From Pseudomonadota bacterium (GTDB lineage Bacteria > Pseudomonadota > Alphaproteobacteria > Rhizobiales > Beijerinckiaceae): DNA of 25,456 nucleotides. The notes beneath the pieces were generated by a model. The model was not told the DNA's origin and made no database searches. It worked only from the letters and a program-made list of their open reading frames with translations. Location: positions 1-25,456 of the forward strand of contig JAEWKH010000085.1 in assembly GCA_023386155.1 (NCBI GenBank). Direction: 5' to 3'. The translations under genes and the position numbers were made by a program. Within the stretch, counting starts at the first letter, position 1, and every line of letters starts with the position of its first letter. Below are positions 16,641 to 23,935 of the stretch, in pieces.

Positions 16641-16973
16641 GGTCCCTCAATTTCTTGCCGGCCTGTGGAGCTGACATCCTGGTCAGCCCGATAACGGCTG
16701 TTTCGTTGACCCTTCCGGCGTCGCCCCGGAAAGGGGCTCCGATGGACGCCGAGTGCGCTTTCTGCTTGAAGTCGAATTATGATTTCTGAAGCGCAATACC
16801 GTCGCTAAATCGACACGACTTAAATTTCGGAAGTATTTTTGCAGCAAATATCTTTTCTCTCGCTGCGACTTTGAATTGTTTTCTCATACGCACACCCCAG
16901 ACTGCCTATGAGTAGAGTCTTAAACACTTCTTTGTACTTTGTTGATTCTGCCTCTTGACATAGGTCGTCCGAC

Positions 16974-16991
16974 ATAGGCCGAAGAGCCTAT
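16974..16991. promoter_or_regulatory. ATAGGC-N6-GCCTAT inverted repeat
   Basis: Arms ATAGGC (16974-16979) and GCCTAT (16986-16991) around CGAAGA, about 335 bases upstream of the GH16 start. It has the same TAGGC core as the palindromes in the ExoY-like/ExoX-like divergent promoter, so the same regulator may bind. Confidence 0.4.
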
Positions 16992-17101
16992 TACTGCTCC
17001 TTCAGCCCGGGCCGAGCGGGGAAAGTGCATACCCGCCTCCCGAGGCCTGGCAGGCCGCCCGGACCTCGAGGGCGCCTGACGATGCGCAGCTGGAGAGCGC
17101 G

Positions 17102-17125
17102 GCATCGGATTGATCTCAAAAGTGG
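17102..17125. repeat. Partial copy of the interspersed repeat
   Basis: The reverse complement, CCACTTTTGAGATCAATCCG and onward to GATGC, matches with few differences the right half of the element at 15128-15152. It is immediately followed by a perfect 6-bp-arm hairpin (17125-17139). Confidence 0.5.
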
Positions 17126-17425
17126 GCCCCTCTGGGGCCAGCTTCGGCGGCATAGACCGCCCTGGTTGATCCAGCCGCGGAGGATGTTTAAGTGTTAGAG
17201 GGTGGGTCGCGTTCGGGAGACATGATCGGCAAGGCCACCACTAGCGACCGGAACAGGGAACACGCCTACCCTGGAATAAATCCGGATGCCGCCATCGTCC
17301 CGATTTGTGCTCAGGTTCCCTGTGCCATCCCGACCCTGACCCAGGATTTAGGGGGCATCTCGTGTAGAAGCGCGAATGCACTAAATTAGATAACATAACG
17401 CAAACTGGCTGGAGAGGCAGACTCA

Positions 17426-18139
17426 ATGAGCAATGGCGGGCGCGTTGGTTTGATTGCCGATGACGACGGTTACTTTCGAGTGGCGGCATCAGCAATTCTG
17501 ACGCAGCACTTCGGATTTTCCGAGGTCGTTGAGGTCTCGTCCTTCGACGAGGCCTTGGAGTATCTCGGGGAGGCTGAGCGGACCGCCATTGCCCTGTTCG
17601 GGTCTTCGATGTCGGGGATCAAGACACCGACGAATTTGCGCGCTCTGCGTGAGTACTTTCCGAAGACCCGCATCGTCCTGATCTCTCCTTCGGATGCCCG
17701 TCGGGATATACTCTCAGCCCTGGAAGCCGGCGTTCACGGCTACATCCTGAAAAGCTCCCCGGTTGCGGAACTTGTGAAAGCGCTGAACATCGTCTTCGAT
17801 GGCGGGATCTACGTGCCTCCCTGCTTGGCGGAGATAGCGCATGACAAGGAAGACGACGCCTCGGCTCAGACGCAGGAGCATTCCCAAGCTCCTGAGCCCG
17901 TCACGAAGCAACCCGCCCCCACGACCTCTCTGACATCGCGTCAGAAGGACGTTCTAGATCTTCTTGTACAGGGAAAGACCAACAAGGAGATTGCAGTGGC
18001 ACTCAATCTCGGAGAGGGCACTGTCAAGATTCACATGGCAGCCATCCTGCGCTACTTCGGCGTGAACAACCGGGCAGCTGCAGTCGTGGCCGCGGCCCGC
18101 CCCTACCCTAATCGTCCGCGCGGCGTGCTAGACGGCTGA
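17426..18139 (+). CDS. LuxR/NarL-family regulator with degenerate receiver, paralog 2
   Basis: 237 residues, closely related along its whole length to the regulator at 1660, without that protein's C-terminal tail. The receiver keeps D12-D13 and Lys109, but the phospho-acceptor position 59 is Gly (ALFGSSMSG in place of LLDVTMPG; codon 17600-17602). It therefore should not be phosphorylated in the usual way. The LuxR helix-turn-helix (LTSRQKDVLDLL, GKTNKEIAVALNLGEGTVKIH) is intact and almost identical to paralog 1 in the recognition region, so both may bind the same DNA. GGAGAGG gives a good ribosome site. It marks the right end of the EPS locus. Inference: a constitutive or ligand-independent partner, or competitor, of paralog 1. 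Confidence 0.93.
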   Translation: MSNGGRVGLIADDDGYFRVAASAILTQHFGFSEVVEVSSFDEALEYLGEAERTAIALFGSSMSGIKTPTNLRALREYFPKTRIVLISPSDARRDILSALEAGVHGYILKSSPVAELVKALNIVFDGGIYVPPCLAEIAHDKEDDASAQTQEHSQAPEPVTKQPAPTTSLTSRQKDVLDLLVQGKTNKEIAVALNLGEGTVKIHMAAILRYFGVNNRAAAVVAAARPYPNRPRGVLDG

Positions 18140-18283
18140 CCGCCTTGGATGGATCTGGGTGGCGTGAACACCCTGCCCCCTCGAGGGCTGCGCCGTTGAT
18201 GGTTTTGCATGCTGCCGGCTGCCCCCGAGACAACTGAAGAATATTGCCTGCCTGGATAAGGCGAGCGCTCCGAACCCGGGCGA

Positions 18284-18348
18284 AAGAGGCGTCGCGTCTA
18301 CCCCATCCATCAATACCGGGAATGTCCCGGGTCAGTGAGACGCCTCTT
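18284..18348. repeat. Nested inverted repeats after LuxR paralog 2
   Basis: Outer arms AAGAGGCGTC (18284-18293) and GACGCCTCTT (18339-18348) enclose an inner hairpin CCGGGA-ATG-TCCCGG (18316-18330). The structure lies between the regulator and the GntR operon. It may be a terminator for the former, though only two T follow, or a leader structure of the latter. The rest of the 299-base gap shows no gene. Confidence 0.45.
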
Positions 18349-18385
18349 CCGATCGTCCCGGATACCGGCCTTCCATGGGAGGCAG

Positions 18386-18424
18386 TTGACGCCTCAAGCA
18401 AAGCTTATTATCGATATTGATAAT
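18386..18424 (+). promoter_or_regulatory. Promoter/operator of the GntR operon
   Basis: A -35-like TTGACG (18386-18391) is followed 15 bases on by the inverted repeat ATTATC-GATATT-GATAAT (18407-18424), which covers the expected -10 position. The palindrome ends 14 bases before the GntR start codon. GntR/FadR-type regulators commonly repress their own operon through such a site, which fits but is not shown here. Confidence 0.5.
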
Positions 18425-18438
18425 GAGCTGGAGACGTT

Positions 18439-19074
18439 ATGAGCATCGTCCCGATCCGGCGTCCGCGCGAGCTTGTCTATGAGACTGTCAAGCGGCGCAT
18501 CATGATGAATGAGCTGAAGCCGGGCAGCAGCCTGACCGAGCTTGGGCTGGCTCGCGAGATCGGCTGCAGCCAGGGGACGATCCGGGAGGCTCTGCTGCGT
18601 CTCCAGGAAGACGGCCTTGTGACGAGGGCCGGCCATCGGGGCACCACCGTGACGCGGCTCGACCTGGAGGAGGCCGAGGAAACTCTCGCGATCCGGCGCC
18701 GGATCGAAGTGCGCGGGGCACTGAAATCAGCCGGCAATGTCACGGACGAGGTGCTCGAGGAGCTTCGCGCCCTGATCCTTCGGATGGAGGAGTCGGCCCA
18801 TCGGGGCGATGCTTTCGCGTTGATCGAGTTCGACATGGCATTCCACCTGACCCTGTTCAAACTCTCCGGTCTCGAGGCGCTCGAGCAGATCCTCACCCGC
18901 TGCACGATTCATACCCACCGCTCGAAGATTTGGGCTCCAAGCCACAAGCGTCCGCTTCTCGAGACGGCCCGCAGGCACAACGTGCTTCTCGAACGCCTCG
19001 AAGCGCGCGACGCGAAGGGGCTCGCCCATGCCATCGGGGTGCATATCGATACGATTGTCACGGAGGATTCATGA
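18439..19074 (+). CDS. GntR-family (FCD domain) transcriptional regulator
   Basis: 211 residues. The N-terminal winged helix (about 8-72) has LVYETVKRRIMMNELKPGSSL, ELGLAREIGCSQGTIREALLRLQEDGLV and the wing GHRGTTVT, the full GntR pattern. The C-terminal all-helical FCD domain carries candidate metal or ligand residues Asp132 and His136 (FDMAFH), His180 and His202. FadR-subfamily members usually sense a small carboxylate or sugar acid and repress a neighbouring catabolic operon. It is the first gene of a seven-gene operon, with GGAG before the ATG, and its stop overlaps the esterase start by 4 bases. The palindrome just upstream is its likely operator. Confidence 0.95.
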   Translation: MSIVPIRRPRELVYETVKRRIMMNELKPGSSLTELGLAREIGCSQGTIREALLRLQEDGLVTRAGHRGTTVTRLDLEEAEETLAIRRRIEVRGALKSAGNVTDEVLEELRALILRMEESAHRGDAFALIEFDMAFHLTLFKLSGLEALEQILTRCTIHTHRSKIWAPSHKRPLLETARRHNVLLERLEARDAKGLAHAIGVHIDTIVTEDS

Positions 19075-20051
19075 GCCCGTTCGTGGACCCGCAAATGCGC
19101 GCTATCCTGGATCGGATCCGGGCGGCCCCGCAGACGGACTTCAAGACGATGCCCATCGCGGAAGCGCGCCGGCAATCAGATGCCGCCACCATTCCATGGA
19201 GCGAGGGTGCGCCCGAAATGGCGGTGCGAAATCTGACCGTCGACGCGGGCACGCACGAGATGAGAGCGCGCCTCTACCTGCCTGTCGAGGGGCCCGTCGT
19301 GTCGCCGATCCTCTACATCCATGGCGGAGGCTGGACCTTCGGATCCATCGACACCCACGATGGAACGATGCGCAATCTCGCGAAAGCTGCGCAGCGCCCC
19401 GTCTTCGGCATCGACTACCGGCTGGCGCCTGAACATCCCTTTCCTGCGCCCCTCGAGGACGTTCTGACGGCCATCGCCTTCGTCGAGGCCGGAGGCCTCG
19501 GCACTCCAGTTCCCGCGCACCATATGGCAATCGCGGGTGATTCCGCAGGAGCCAACCTGGCTCTCGCTGCGCTGCTGGCGCGACGCGGCCGGGAGTTGCC
19601 TCAACTGGCCTCCGCGGCTCTCTTCTATGGTTGCTATGCGCCGGATTTCGCGACGGCTAGCCATGCGGAGTTCGGCGGCGGGGACTACCTGCTCACCAGC
19701 GTGAACATGCGCTGGTATTGGACCAATTTCCTCGGCCGGGACGATTCTGACACCACGTCACTCGCCGCGCCCGTAAGGCGCGACCTGGGAAGGTTGCCGC
19801 CGCTCTATCTGTCAGCTGCCGGCCTCGACCCGCTTCGCGACGACACGCTTCAGCTCGCCCAAAAGCTCGCCGCCGCCGGCACGTCCTTCCGCTGCGATCA
19901 CGTTCCCGGCGTGGTCCACGGCTGTCTGCGCATGACCCGGGAACTCGATGCCGCCCTCGCAATGATCGAGGCGGGAGCCGACTTCATCGTCTCACAACTC
20001 AACAAGAACGACCTGGGAGGAACACAATCATGGAGCGCCGCGATTTCCTGA
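19071..20051 (+). CDS. Alpha/beta hydrolase of the HSL family (esterase)
   Basis: 326 residues from the ATG at 19071, with GGAGG 5 bases upstream; the open frame further upstream is antisense to nothing and lies inside the GntR gene. The oxyanion-hole HGGGW (84-88), nucleophile Ser158 in GDSAG, Asp253 in GLDPLRDD and His283 in VVHGCLRM form the complete HSL/acetyl-hydrolase set, with DYRLAPEHPFPAP between. There is no signal peptide, so it acts in the cytoplasm. It overlaps the substrate-binding protein gene by 22 bases. Being in a sugar-uptake operon, it may remove acyl groups from the imported sugar or open a lactone; this is inference. Confidence 0.94.
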   Translation: MSPFVDPQMRAILDRIRAAPQTDFKTMPIAEARRQSDAATIPWSEGAPEMAVRNLTVDAGTHEMRARLYLPVEGPVVSPILYIHGGGWTFGSIDTHDGTMRNLAKAAQRPVFGIDYRLAPEHPFPAPLEDVLTAIAFVEAGGLGTPVPAHHMAIAGDSAGANLALAALLARRGRELPQLASAALFYGCYAPDFATASHAEFGGGDYLLTSVNMRWYWTNFLGRDDSDTTSLAAPVRRDLGRLPPLYLSAAGLDPLRDDTLQLAQKLAAAGTSFRCDHVPGVVHGCLRMTRELDAALAMIEAGADFIVSQLNKNDLGGTQSWSAAIS

Positions 20052-21250
20052 AGCTTTCTGCCGCCGCCGCCCTGGCGGCCCCATTGGCACGTCCTGCCAT
20101 CGCACAGACGCCGACCACCGTGCGCTGGTGGTATCACTTCGACAATCCGCAGAACTCGCCCGCGGCCCTGGTGGCGAAGTTCGAGCAGGAGAACCCCGGC
20201 ATCAAGATCCAGGCCGAGGCGATCCCCTGGGGCGGCGGCAACGACTACCAGACCCGCCTCTTCGCCGCGCTCGTTGCCGGCAACGGCCCCGACGCCGCCA
20301 TGGTGCGCCTGTCCTGGGCCGCGCGCTTCGCAGCCATGAAGGCCCTTGAGCCGCTCGACGCGATGATCGGCGGATGGGCCGGGCGCAGCGACATCTCCGA
20401 CAATGTCTGGAAGATCAACAAGGGCGCCGACGGCAAGCAATATTACCTGCCCCTGCAATATGTCGTGATCTATCTCTATTACCGGCAGGACCTCTTCCAG
20501 CAGGCCGGGCTTCAGCCGCCGAAGACCTTCGATGAATTCCTCGCCGCCGCCAAGGCGCTGACGAAGGGCGACGTCGCCGGTTTCGGCATGCGCGGCGGAG
20601 CCGGCGGCTTCGACAACTGGGGACCGTTCGTTCTCGGCGGCGGAGCGAGCTTCGAGAAGGGCGGCATGGTCAGCGAGAAGGCGCTTGCGGCGAACAGGTG
20701 GTATGTCGCTCTGGCGCGGGACGCGAAGGTGACGCCGGCCTCCGCCCCCACCGACAGCTTCCGTCAGATCGTCGATGCCTTCAAGGCGGGCCGCACGGCG
20801 ATGATCATGCACCATGTAGGATCGTCCAACGAGATCGTCGGGGCGCTGGGCGACAAGGTGTCCGCAGTTCCGGTTCCGCGTGGGCCAGATGGCCAGGGCT
20901 GGACCTATTTCGGCGACGAGTCCAACGCGGTGTTCTCCGCCAGCAAGGCGAAGGAGGCTGCGTTCAAGTGGATCGCGTTCCTGTCGACGGCGGAGAACAA
21001 CAATGAGCTGAACAAGCTCACGGGGCAATTGCCCATCACGACGTCCGGAGCCGCGCAATGGACGGGCCATCCCAAGCGCTTCGTCGAAGCGAGCTCCGCG
21101 TCGCTGCCGATAGCCCGGTCGCTTCCGGATCACCCCAAGACGCCGGACTTTATCGCCCGCGTCTGGCCCACCAACATGCAGAGAGCCTTGAATGGGGAAA
21201 TCTCGCCGGACGACATGATGAAGGCCATCGAACAGCACTTCAACGGTTGA
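20030..21250 (+). CDS. Sugar ABC transporter substrate-binding protein (CUT1), Tat-exported
   Basis: 406 residues. MERRDFLK is a twin-arginine signal followed by an Ala-rich core and cleavage near AIA-Q (about residue 26), so export is probably through Tat. The mature protein follows the family 1 extracellular solute-binding pattern: VRWWYHFDNPQNSPAALVAKFEQENPGIKIQ, then ALVAGNGPDAAMV, then LPLQYVVIYLYYRQDLF, and late GRTAMIMHHVGSSNEI. GGGAGG provides a strong ribosome site although the start lies inside the esterase gene. It delivers substrate to the two permeases downstream. The substrate is not readable; the operon suggests a monosaccharide or derivative. Confidence 0.95.
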   Translation: MERRDFLKLSAAAALAAPLARPAIAQTPTTVRWWYHFDNPQNSPAALVAKFEQENPGIKIQAEAIPWGGGNDYQTRLFAALVAGNGPDAAMVRLSWAARFAAMKALEPLDAMIGGWAGRSDISDNVWKINKGADGKQYYLPLQYVVIYLYYRQDLFQQAGLQPPKTFDEFLAAAKALTKGDVAGFGMRGGAGGFDNWGPFVLGGGASFEKGGMVSEKALAANRWYVALARDAKVTPASAPTDSFRQIVDAFKAGRTAMIMHHVGSSNEIVGALGDKVSAVPVPRGPDGQGWTYFGDESNAVFSASKAKEAAFKWIAFLSTAENNNELNKLTGQLPITTSGAAQWTGHPKRFVEASSASLPIARSLPDHPKTPDFIARVWPTNMQRALNGEISPDDMMKAIEQHFNG

Positions 21251-21321
21251 ACCTCATCAGGATCCGCAGATCGGTCGCAATCGGGCGGTGGCACGCCACC
21301 GCCCCAATCCGGAAACTCTTC

Positions 21322-22215
21322 TTGACCACGGCAACCCATCATCGCTTCTCCCGGTGGACCCCGGCCTGGTTCCTGGCGCCTGCGCTGGCGATTACGGCGG
21401 CGGTCGTCGTCGTGCCGGCGGCCCAGACGGTCTGGCTGAGCCTGCACGACTATCTGCTCTACGAGCCTGACGCCGCCACCTTCATCGGCCTGCGGAACTT
21501 CAAGGCCATCCTGCAGGACGAGGTGTTCTGGATCTCTCTCTGGCACTCGGCCATCTGGATCGTCGGCGTAGTCGGCCTGCAGTTCCTCCTGGGCCTCGTC
21601 ACCGCCCTCCTGCTCAACCAGAGCTTCTGGTGGCGCGGCGCCGCACGGGCCCTGGTCGTCGTGCCCTGGGCCTTGCCCAGCGTCATTATCGGATTGATGT
21701 GGACATGGATGTACGACTTCAATGTCGGCGTCCTGAACGACATGCTTGTCCGCATCGGCGTCATCGAAGCACCCATCGCCTGGCTCGCACGTCCCGACCT
21801 AGCGCTTGCGGCCATCATGGCGGCCCTGGTCTGGCAGGGCTTTCCGTTCTTCGCCATCACGATTCTGGCCGGGCTCCAGACGATCCCCTCCGAACTCTAC
21901 GAAGCCGCCGAGATCGACGGCGCCAATCGGCGCCAGATGCTGTGGCGCATCACGCTCCCGAGCATTGCCGACGTGATCGCGACGGCCCTGCTGCTGCGAA
22001 CCATCTGGGTGGCGAACTCCCTCGACGTCATTCTCGTCATGACGGGCGGCGGCCCCGGCTATGCCACGCATACGCTCCCGCTCTATGCATTCGTGCGCGC
22101 CTATAACAGCATGGAGTTCGGCTACGCCGCCGCGCTTGCGCTGATCCTCACCCTTCTTCTGCTCACCGTCGTCTGGCTCTATGTCCGGCGCGCCTCACGG
22201 GATCTCGACCGATGA
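21322..22215 (+). CDS. Sugar ABC transporter permease (MalF-type)
   Basis: 297 residues from a TTG at 21322 (GGAA 8 bases upstream), giving the usual length and the short N-terminal tail MTTATHHRFSRW before TM1. A TTG at 21247 whose TTGA overlaps the preceding stop would add 25 residues; no ATG or GTG fits between the preceding stop and TM1. Six membrane segments and the cytoplasmic EAA loop (ELYEAAEIDGANRRQMLWRI, about 190-209) that contacts the ATPase are clear. It forms the channel with the next gene's product, whose start overlaps its stop by 4 bases. Confidence 0.9.
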   Translation: MTTATHHRFSRWTPAWFLAPALAITAAVVVVPAAQTVWLSLHDYLLYEPDAATFIGLRNFKAILQDEVFWISLWHSAIWIVGVVGLQFLLGLVTALLLNQSFWWRGAARALVVVPWALPSVIIGLMWTWMYDFNVGVLNDMLVRIGVIEAPIAWLARPDLALAAIMAALVWQGFPFFAITILAGLQTIPSELYEAAEIDGANRRQMLWRITLPSIADVIATALLLRTIWVANSLDVILVMTGGGPGYATHTLPLYAFVRAYNSMEFGYAAALALILTLLLLTVVWLYVRRASRDLDR

Positions 22216-23048
22216 AGGACCGTCGCACCGCCACGAGGCGTTTCCTGGAGGTCGAGCTTCCGGTGCTCGCCATCCTGGCCTTCGCTCTCGCGCCCTATGC
22301 CTGGATGGTCCTGACCTCCATCAAGCCCCAGGCGGAGCTTTCGCTCTGGCCGGTCCGCTATCTGCCGGAGAATGCCACCCTCGACCATTACCGAGAGCTC
22401 GTCAGCCGCACGACTTTCGCCGGCAACCTCCTCAACAGCTTCATCATCGCGACCGGCGCCGCGGCGCTCGGGCTCGGCGTGTCCATCCCGGCCGCTTATG
22501 CTTTCTCGCGCTTCCGGTTTCGCGCAAGGCGCACTCTGATGACAGGCTTCCTGGTCATCAACATGTTCCCGGTCGTCCTCCTGATCATCCCGCTCTTCAT
22601 CCTGATGAAGAACCTGGGCCTTCTCGACACGTTTCTGGGTGTAATCCTGGGCCACGCCACCTTCGCGATCCCCTTCGCGATCTGGATGCTGACGAGCTAC
22701 TTCAACGCGATTCCGCGGGATCTCGACGAAGCGGCGATGATCGACGGGGCATCGCGCCAGGAGGCGATCCGCCTGATCGTCCTGCCCCTCGTCATGCCGG
22801 GCGTTGTCACGGCGGGCATCTATATCTTCATCACGTCCTGGAACGAGTACCTGTTTGCCATGATGCTGTCGGGCCAGGCGGTGCGCACCGTCACGGTCGC
22901 GTTGCAGCTGTTCATCGGCGAGTTCACGATCCAGTGGGGCCTGCTGACGGCGGGCGGAACCCTGATCGCGCTCCCCGTGACCATCCTCTTCCTCCTTGTG
23001 CAACGAAGGCTCGTGAGCGGTCTCACGGCCGGTGCGGTGAAATCATGA
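22212..23048 (+). CDS. Sugar ABC transporter permease (MalG-type)
   Basis: 278 residues, six membrane segments. The N-terminus has PYAWMVLTSIKP and the proline-rich periplasmic start typical of MalG-type subunits. The EAA loop reads DLDEAAMIDGASRQEAIRLI, about 174-193, followed by VVTAGIYIFITSWNEYLFA, a CUT1 signature. Its ATG overlaps the first permease gene (ATGA), and its own stop overlaps the epimerase start in the same way. No nucleotide-binding subunit is encoded before or after it in the window, so a shared ATPase encoded elsewhere, of the MsmX/UgpC kind, is likely. Confidence 0.95.
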   Translation: MKDRRTATRRFLEVELPVLAILAFALAPYAWMVLTSIKPQAELSLWPVRYLPENATLDHYRELVSRTTFAGNLLNSFIIATGAAALGLGVSIPAAYAFSRFRFRARRTLMTGFLVINMFPVVLLIIPLFILMKNLGLLDTFLGVILGHATFAIPFAIWMLTSYFNAIPRDLDEAAMIDGASRQEAIRLIVLPLVMPGVVTAGIYIFITSWNEYLFAMMLSGQAVRTVTVALQLFIGEFTIQWGLLTAGGTLIALPVTILFLLVQRRLVSGLTAGAVKS

Positions 23049-23935
23049 CTGGCAAGAATCCGATTGGTGTCATCTCAATGTTCTACGCGCGGCCCTTCAC
23101 GCGCGAACACTTCGCCGCTTTCGCCCGCATGAAGGCTGCAGGGGCCGACGTGGTGGAGCTGCTCGTCCCCGAGCCCGGCGAGCTCGATCTTGCGGAGACC
23201 CGGCGCGCCGCGGAGGATGCGGGGCTTGCCATCGTTCTGGCCGCACGGGTGAACCTGACGCGGGATCTCGCCAGCGCGAGTCCCGAGGCGCGCGAGGCAG
23301 GCCTCGCCTATCTTGAGAACTGCGTCGCCATCGCGTTCGAGCTTGGAGCCCGGATCGTCGGCGGCCCCCTCTACGGTGCGCCTCTCGTTTTCGCAGGCCG
23401 AGCGCCGGCCCCGATAGAGCCGGATGAACGCAGGCGCCGGATCGATTCCGTTGTTTCGGGTCTGGAGAAAGCCGCCTCCCGGGCCTTGGCCTCGGGCGTC
23501 GTCCTCGGTCTCGAACCGCTGAACCGCTTCGAGACCGACATCGCGAACACCGCCGGCCACGCGATCGAGATCGTCGACCGCGTCGGCTCGGCTGGACTTG
23601 GCGTCATGCTCGACACCTTTCACATGAACATGGAGGAGTTCGATCTCCCCGGCGCGATCCGCAGAACCGGCCGCCGGCTCGTCCACTTCCAGGCCAACGA
23701 GAACAACCGCGGATTCGTCGGGTCAGGACATATCGACTGGCCGGGCATCGCCCGCGCGCTTCATGACATCGCCTATGACGGACCGATCGTTCTGGAGCCC
23801 TTCCGGCGCGACGATGAGCGGGCGGGAGTCACCCTGGCGCAGTGGAGGCCGCCGACGCGCGACGAGGATCCGGAACTGGCGGCGAGCATTGCCTATCTCA
23901 AGACCGCCCTGGCCTTTGCGGGGAGCTTCCAATGA
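23045..23935 (+). CDS. Sugar isomerase/epimerase, D-tagatose 3-epimerase-like
   Basis: 296 residues, an AP-endonuclease-2-type TIM barrel. Against the known catalytic set of D-psicose/D-tagatose 3-epimerases the spacing matches exactly: Glu157 and Glu163 in GLEPLNRFE, Asp190 and His193 in LDTFHMNMEE, Arg222 in ENNRG, Glu251 in VLEPF. At the fourth metal-ligand position, normally His, there is Gln216 (HFQANEN). It probably interconverts keto-sugar epimers at C3 or acts on a related keto-acid intermediate in the cytoplasm. It is coupled by 4-base overlaps to the permease before it and the oxidoreductase after it, so it acts on the imported sugar or its oxidised form. Confidence 0.92.
   Translation: MTGKNPIGVISMFYARPFTREHFAAFARMKAAGADVVELLVPEPGELDLAETRRAAEDAGLAIVLAARVNLTRDLASASPEAREAGLAYLENCVAIAFELGARIVGGPLYGAPLVFAGRAPAPIEPDERRRRIDSVVSGLEKAASRALASGVVLGLEPLNRFETDIANTAGHAIEIVDRVGSAGLGVMLDTFHMNMEEFDLPGAIRRTGRRLVHFQANENNRGFVGSGHIDWPGIARALHDIAYDGPIVLEPFRRDDERAGVTLAQWRPPTRDEDPELAASIAYLKTALAFAGSFQ

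Larger units (their letters stand above)
16641..17425. other. Long intergenic region between GH16 and LuxR paralog 2
   Basis: About 785 bases. The part next to the GH16 gene (16770-16960) is AT-rich and probably holds its promoter. A TAGGCC-type inverted repeat lies at 16974-16991. The part at 17102-17139 holds half of the interspersed repeat plus a GGCCCC-TCT-GGGGCC hairpin. The remainder (17140-17400) shows no recognisable gene; short open frames there have no family signature. GGAGAGG before 17426 is the ribosome site of the regulator. Confidence 0.5.

Noticed and set aside
16920..17160. Possible insertion-sequence remnant
   Set aside because: Short palindromes and repeat halves are present, but I found no transposase motif or paired terminal repeats to support it.
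17192..17389. 65-residue open frame upstream of LuxR paralog 2
   Set aside because: No ribosome site, no recognisable motif, and it overlaps the likely promoter region of the regulator.
19898..21238. 446-residue minus-strand open frame opposite the binding-protein gene
   Set aside because: Its charged, low-complexity composition matches an antisense shadow; the plus strand encodes a canonical Tat-exported binding protein.
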